From contig NZ_JABEQM010000011.1 in NCBI RefSeq assembly GCF_014174155.1, positions 62,001 to 126,000 of the forward strand: DNA of 64,000 nucleotides, written 5' to 3'. Source of the DNA: Gluconacetobacter tumulisoli. GTDB lineage: Bacteria > Pseudomonadota > Alphaproteobacteria > Acetobacterales > Acetobacteraceae. Positions 60,860-64,000 of this stretch are shown here, piece after piece (positions within the stretch are counted from its first letter, which is position 1; every line of letters begins with the position of its first letter). A program made the translations under genes and the position numbers. The notes under the pieces were generated by a model. That model was not told the DNA's origin and did not search any database. It was given only the letters and a program-made list of their open reading frames with translations.

Positions 60860-61336
60860 ATGGCCATTCCCGTCCTGCATATCCTGAACAGCAAAGGCTC
60901 GGCCGTCGTCACCGTCCGGCCGGACGAACCGGTGACGGCGATCGCGCACCTGATGTTCAGGAACGGAATCGGCGCGGTGCCGGTCATCGTCGATGGCGGG
61001 CATGTCGCGGGGCTGGTCTCCGAACGATCGATCGTCGAGGCCCTGGCGACGCGCGGCGCCGATATCGGCCGATTGCGCGCGGCCGATATCATGACCCGCG
61101 ACGTGCCGACCGCGACCCGGTCCGAAGACATCCTGTCGGTCGCGCGCAAGATGACCCGCCGCCACAGCCGCCACGTTCCGATCCAGGACGGCGCCGGCCA
61201 GCTGGTCGGGCTGGTCAGCATCGGCGATATCGTGAAGCTGCGGCTGGAGGAAGCCGAGCTTCTGGCGCGGGAAATGCAGTCCTACATCATGCAGGACAGC
61301 CACGCCTCGGTCGCGCCCCACCCGTTCGCATCCTGA
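60860..61336 (+). CDS. Protein with two CBS domains
   Basis: 158 aa from the ATG at 60860, nine bases after GGAGGA; the GTG at 60851 is less likely. Two CBS motifs, about residues 12-65 (AVVTVRPDEPVTAIAHLM, GAVPVIVDGGHVAGLVSERS) and 77-135 (IMTRDVPTATRSEDI, HSRHVPIQDGAGQLVGLVSI), form one Bateman pair that could sense adenine nucleotides. Nothing else is fused. Stand-alone CBS pairs of this size often regulate respiratory or redox enzymes. Convergent with the nitroreductase. Confidence 0.9.
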   Translation: MAIPVLHILNSKGSAVVTVRPDEPVTAIAHLMFRNGIGAVPVIVDGGHVAGLVSERSIVEALATRGADIGRLRAADIMTRDVPTATRSEDILSVARKMTRRHSRHVPIQDGAGQLVGLVSIGDIVKLRLEEAELLAREMQSYIMQDSHASVAPHPFAS

Positions 61337-61351
61337 CGGCGCCCGCCGGGC

Positions 61352-61951
61352 TCACCCCCCGGTGAAATGGCCGGGAAAGGCGATGTCCGACAGCGGCAGC
61401 CGGCCGGACGGGGTTTCGCGGGTGCGCAGGCCTTCGGGCAGGATATCGGGCGGGGCCTGGCGGCCTATGGCGATCGCGGCGTGGATCGCATGGTCGTCCG
61501 GCACGCCCAGACCCGTGCGGATGGCGTCGTGATCGATGCCGCTCATGGCATGGGCGGCCCATCCGGCGGACGTCGCCTGCAGCATGATATATGCCGCCGC
61601 GGCACCGGCGTCGAAGGCGTGCGTCAGGGCCGGCACCGGTTCCGTCTTGCCGGGGGGCAGCATCGTCGTGCCGGACAGGACGAACACCAGCGCCGACGCG
61701 GACCCGGCCCAGGACTGGTTGAACGGGATCAGGTAGCTGACGAAGCGGTCCCAGTCCGCCGTGTCACGCCGCGCGTAGACAAAACGCCAGGGCTGCGAAT
61801 TATAGGCCGATGCCGCCCAGCGTCCGGCTTCGAGGAACGAGAGCAGCAGGTCCTCGGCGATCGGCGCGCCGTCATAGGCGCGCGGCGACCAGCGGTCGAG
61901 AAAGAGGCGGTCGACCGGATGCGCGGATGTGCGAAGGGGGGCAGTGGTCAT
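61352..61951 (-). CDS. Nitroreductase-family protein
   Basis: 199 aa. The N-terminal FMN-binding run RWSPRAYDGAPIAEDLLLSF, then EAGRWAASAYNSQPWRFVYA with the Arg/Ser/Asn contacts, and a C-terminal IAIGRQAP. A flavoprotein of the NADPH-dependent nitroreductase group, probably a dimer reducing quinones, nitro compounds or similar. It is convergent with the CBS gene across 15 bases and lies alone on the minus strand. Confidence 0.9.
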   Translation of the reverse strand: MTTAPLRTSAHPVDRLFLDRWSPRAYDGAPIAEDLLLSFLEAGRWAASAYNSQPWRFVYARRDTADWDRFVSYLIPFNQSWAGSASALVFVLSGTTMLPPGKTEPVPALTHAFDAGAAAAYIMLQATSAGWAAHAMSGIDHDAIRTGLGVPDDHAIHAAIAIGRQAPPDILPEGLRTRETPSGRLPLSDIAFPGHFTGG

Positions 61952-62100
61952 GGGCGGGTCACCATTCTGGCCAGAGGAGTCCCCAGCATAGACCGGATCG
62001 CCGGACCGGCGAAGACTCGAACAAATGGACGCTCATGGGCCAGGACGTTGTTCCGCAAGGACGTAGTCCTTTGGAACTCCGGATTTTATCAATCGGATGC

Positions 62101-62140
62101 AAGGGCCGAGGCCCTTGCCGGGTTCGGGCAGAATCCGACC
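62101..62140 (+). repeat. Dispersed GC-rich repeat, copy B
   Basis: 34 of 40 positions equal copy A at 56400-56439. It forms the hairpin AAGGGCC-GA-GGCCCTT (62101-62116) and lies 17 bases past the stop of the TauE/SafE gene (minus strand), so it might aid its termination. Confidence 0.65.
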
Positions 62141-62156
62141 TCTTCCGCCACTTGCG

Positions 62157-62951
62157 TCACGCCTGCCCCTCCGGCAGCAGGAGCGCCAGCCCGCGCCAGA
62201 TCATGTAGAGCGCGACGACGAAGATGATCCCGGCGAACACCCGTGTCAGCAGTCCGCGCGACCCTGCCAGCACTCGGGCCGCGCGCGTGCCGCCCAGGCT
62301 GCCGACGATACCGCCCGCGACCAACAGGCCCGCCAGCGGCCAGTCCACCAGGCCCGATGCGGCATAGCTGACGGCGGTGCTGAGGCCGAAGACCGCCACG
62401 GCGACCAGTGACGTGCCGACCGCGTTCAGGATCGGCATGCCGGTCGACGCCATCAGGCCGGGAACGATCAGGAACCCGCCGCCGATGCCGAAGAATCCGG
62501 ACAGCAGGCCGGTCGTCAGCCCCGCCCCTGCGATGCGCCCGATATTGCCGCGCGTACAGGTGGCGCCCGGATCCCCCGTCCCGCCCCGACCGCGCAGCAT
62601 CAGCAGCCCGACGACGACCATCAGCACCGCGAAGCACAGCAACAGCCTCTGCCCGCCTATCGCCTTGCCCGCATGCGCGCCGGCCAGCGCCCCCAGGACG
62701 CCCGCCGCCGCGAACACCCCGGCACAGCGCCATTTGACGGTGCGCGCCCGCGCGTGGCTGGCCAGCCCCGCCAGCGCATTGGCCGCGACGGCGGCGGCGC
62801 TGGTGCCGATGGCGACATGCGGGCTGCGCACCCCCACCAGATAGACCATCAGCGGCACCGCCAGAATGGATCCGCCCCCGCCGACCAGTCCCAGGGTGAA
62901 ACCGACCAGCACGCCGGACAGGATGCCGAGAAGGGCCTGAACGGGATCCAT
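62157..62951 (-). CDS. TauE/SafE-family sulfite exporter-like protein
   Basis: 264 aa with seven or eight membrane helices. The characteristic opening (LLGILSGVLVGFTLGLVGGGGSILAVPL) and the repeat in the second half (GLLSGFFGIGGGFLIVPGLM) identify the family. TauE/SafE proteins export sulfite, sulfoacetate or related sulfur anions. The gene directly follows the metallo-hydrolase at 63061 on the same strand with a 109-base gap; in several proteobacteria such a pair handles sulfide with the regulator BigR. Confidence 0.9.
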   Translation of the reverse strand: MDPVQALLGILSGVLVGFTLGLVGGGGSILAVPLMVYLVGVRSPHVAIGTSAAAVAANALAGLASHARARTVKWRCAGVFAAAGVLGALAGAHAGKAIGGQRLLLCFAVLMVVVGLLMLRGRGGTGDPGATCTRGNIGRIAGAGLTTGLLSGFFGIGGGFLIVPGLMASTGMPILNAVGTSLVAVAVFGLSTAVSYAASGLVDWPLAGLLVAGGIVGSLGGTRAARVLAGSRGLLTRVFAGIIFVVALYMIWRGLALLLPEGQA

Positions 62952-63060
62952 CGCGCCCGTCAGCCCCGGCCGGACACCCCGCGGGCGACGGCGATGTCAG
63001 CCGCGTCGGGAAGGCGAGAAAGGCGTGCGGTCATGCGATTCGGGTTCTTCGTCCACGCGC

Positions 63061-63999
63061 CTACAACGTGTCCAGCGGGATCTTGATATAGCGGGTGCCG
63101 TTGGCTTCCGGTTCCGGCAGGTGGCCGCCGCGCATGTTCACCTGCACCGACGGCATGATCAGCCGGGGCAAATCCAGCGTCGCGTCGCGCGCCGTGCGCA
63201 TGGCGACGAAATCATCCTCCGTCACGCCGTCATGGACGTGGATATTCCCCTGGCGTTCGGCCGAGATCGTGGTTTCCCACACGAAATGGTCACGCCCCGG
63301 CGCGCCGTAATCATGGCAGAGGAACAGCCGCGTTTCATCCGGCAGCGACAGCAGGCGACGGATCGAGCGATAGAGCATGCGCGCATCCCCGCCGGGGAAA
63401 TCGGCGCGCGCGGTGCCGTAATCGGGCATGAACAGCGTATCGCCGATGAAGGCCGCATCCCCGATGACGAAGGCCATGTCGGCGGGCGTATGCCCCGGCA
63501 CATGCAGGGCGATGGCGTCGATCGACCCGAGGCGGAAGCGTTCGCCGTCATGGAACAGCCGGTCGAACTGCGACCCGTCGCGGGCGAAGGCCGTGCCGGC
63601 GTTGAAGATCTTGCCGAACACGTCCTGCACCTGGACGATATCCGCCCCGATGGCCAGCCTGCCGCCCACCTGCCCCTGCAGCCACGGCGCCGCCGACAGA
63701 TGGTCGGCGTGGGCATGGGTTTCCAGCTGCCAGGCGACCTCCAGCCCTTCGGCGCGAACATAAGCCAGGACGGCGGAGGCGGAATCGTTGCGCGTGCGGC
63801 CCGACGCGGGGTCGTAGTCCAGCACGCTGTCGATGATCGCCGCCTGGCGCGTCGCCGGATCGTGGACGACATGGGTCGCGGTGAAGGTGGCCTGATCAAA
63901 GAAGGTGCGGACCACCGGCACCGGCGCGCCGGCCGATGCGCCGGTCAGGATGGCGCGGATCTGGGACGTGGCGGCGTCGCAGGCAGGATCGGTCGGCAT
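63061..63999 (-). CDS. Persulfide-dioxygenase-like metallo-hydrolase (ETHE1/Blh type)
   Basis: 312 aa. The metallo-beta-lactamase motif THAHADH is at 94-100, with the further metal ligands in HVPGHTPADM, GDTLFMPD and LFLCHDYG. This spacing and the phrase FFDQATFTATHVVHDP are those of Blh/ETHE1-like persulfide dioxygenases, which oxidise glutathione persulfide to sulfite. With the TauE/SafE gene it would detoxify sulfide and export the sulfite. The ATG is at 63999, one base from the window end, so any regulator upstream is out of view. Confidence 0.88.
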   Translation of the reverse strand: MPTDPACDAATSQIRAILTGASAGAPVPVVRTFFDQATFTATHVVHDPATRQAAIIDSVLDYDPASGRTRNDSASAVLAYVRAEGLEVAWQLETHAHADHLSAAPWLQGQVGGRLAIGADIVQVQDVFGKIFNAGTAFARDGSQFDRLFHDGERFRLGSIDAIALHVPGHTPADMAFVIGDAAFIGDTLFMPDYGTARADFPGGDARMLYRSIRRLLSLPDETRLFLCHDYGAPGRDHFVWETTISAERQGNIHVHDGVTEDDFVAMRTARDATLDLPRLIMPSVQVNMRGGHLPEPEANGTRYIKIPLDTL

Positions 64000-64000
64000 C

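Overview
The window is high-GC alphaproteobacterial DNA that looks like Gluconacetobacter (Acetobacteraceae), close to the G. diazotrophicus group. The main evidence is a linked lsdA levansucrase and lsdB exolevanase pair beside a complete type II secretion (T2SS) cluster. In LsdA the catalytic residues fall at D136/D310/E402, one residue beyond the positions I recall for G. diazotrophicus LsdA (D135/D309/E401). A satP-type acetate transporter, a TonB receptor pair and an RND pump fit an acetic acid bacterium. No database search was possible, so family calls rest on motifs, lengths and context.

Layout. 1-1407: the start of an unidentified gene, a zf-CHCC protein and a lipoprotein-type alpha/beta hydrolase. 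1461-12258: a genomic island of about 10.7 kb inserted in tRNA-Arg(CCG). It is bounded by a 26-bp direct repeat (1512-1537 and 12233-12258) and carries a P4-type integrase split by one in-frame TAG. Its cargo is a resolvase fragment with 18 copies of a hexamer, hicAB, an IS5 element, an AT-rich block of small unknown genes (one with a HEPN R-x4-H motif), two hairpin-rich stretches that may be structured RNAs, an IS1595 remnant interrupted by an IS3-family element, and a membrane protein. DNA just outside the right att site (12259-12640) is a decayed copy of the island's left end, implying repeated integration at this tRNA. 12740-14067: a CatB-type acetyltransferase and a disordered acidic protein.

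14547-29787: the levan system. Twelve T2SS genes (gspG-O-E-F-H-I-J-L-M-N-D-K) run leftwards with stop/start overlaps at most junctions. A small lytic transglycosylase is divergent from gspG. It is followed by lsdB and lsdA on the minus strand, with a hairpin between them. LsdA would make levan, LsdB would degrade it, and the T2SS would export LsdA across the outer membrane. 30338-33547: a LysR regulator, a divergent DODA-type dioxygenase, a YceI protein, and a decayed cytochrome b561-YceI fusion gene. 33974-36509: satP, a small membrane protein, a palindrome-rich segment and a lipoprotein gene.

36776-47406: tRNA-Tyr(GTA), rlmB, small unknown genes, VOC and OsmC proteins, a Tat-exported phospholipase C, a TonB receptor, an amidase and an esterase-like hydrolase. 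47611-53551: an RND efflux operon. 54262-64000: ilvD, a DUF3224-like protein, a second TonB receptor, a class II cyclic-nucleotide phosphodiesterase, a CBS pair, a nitroreductase, a TauE/SafE exporter and a persulfide-dioxygenase-like metallo-hydrolase. The last two resemble a sulfide-detoxification module.

The least explained part is the island cargo at 4050-7900, especially a folded segment at 6662-6817. It is followed by a hairpin-masked ribosome site, a 16-codon leader and a 48-aa protein.
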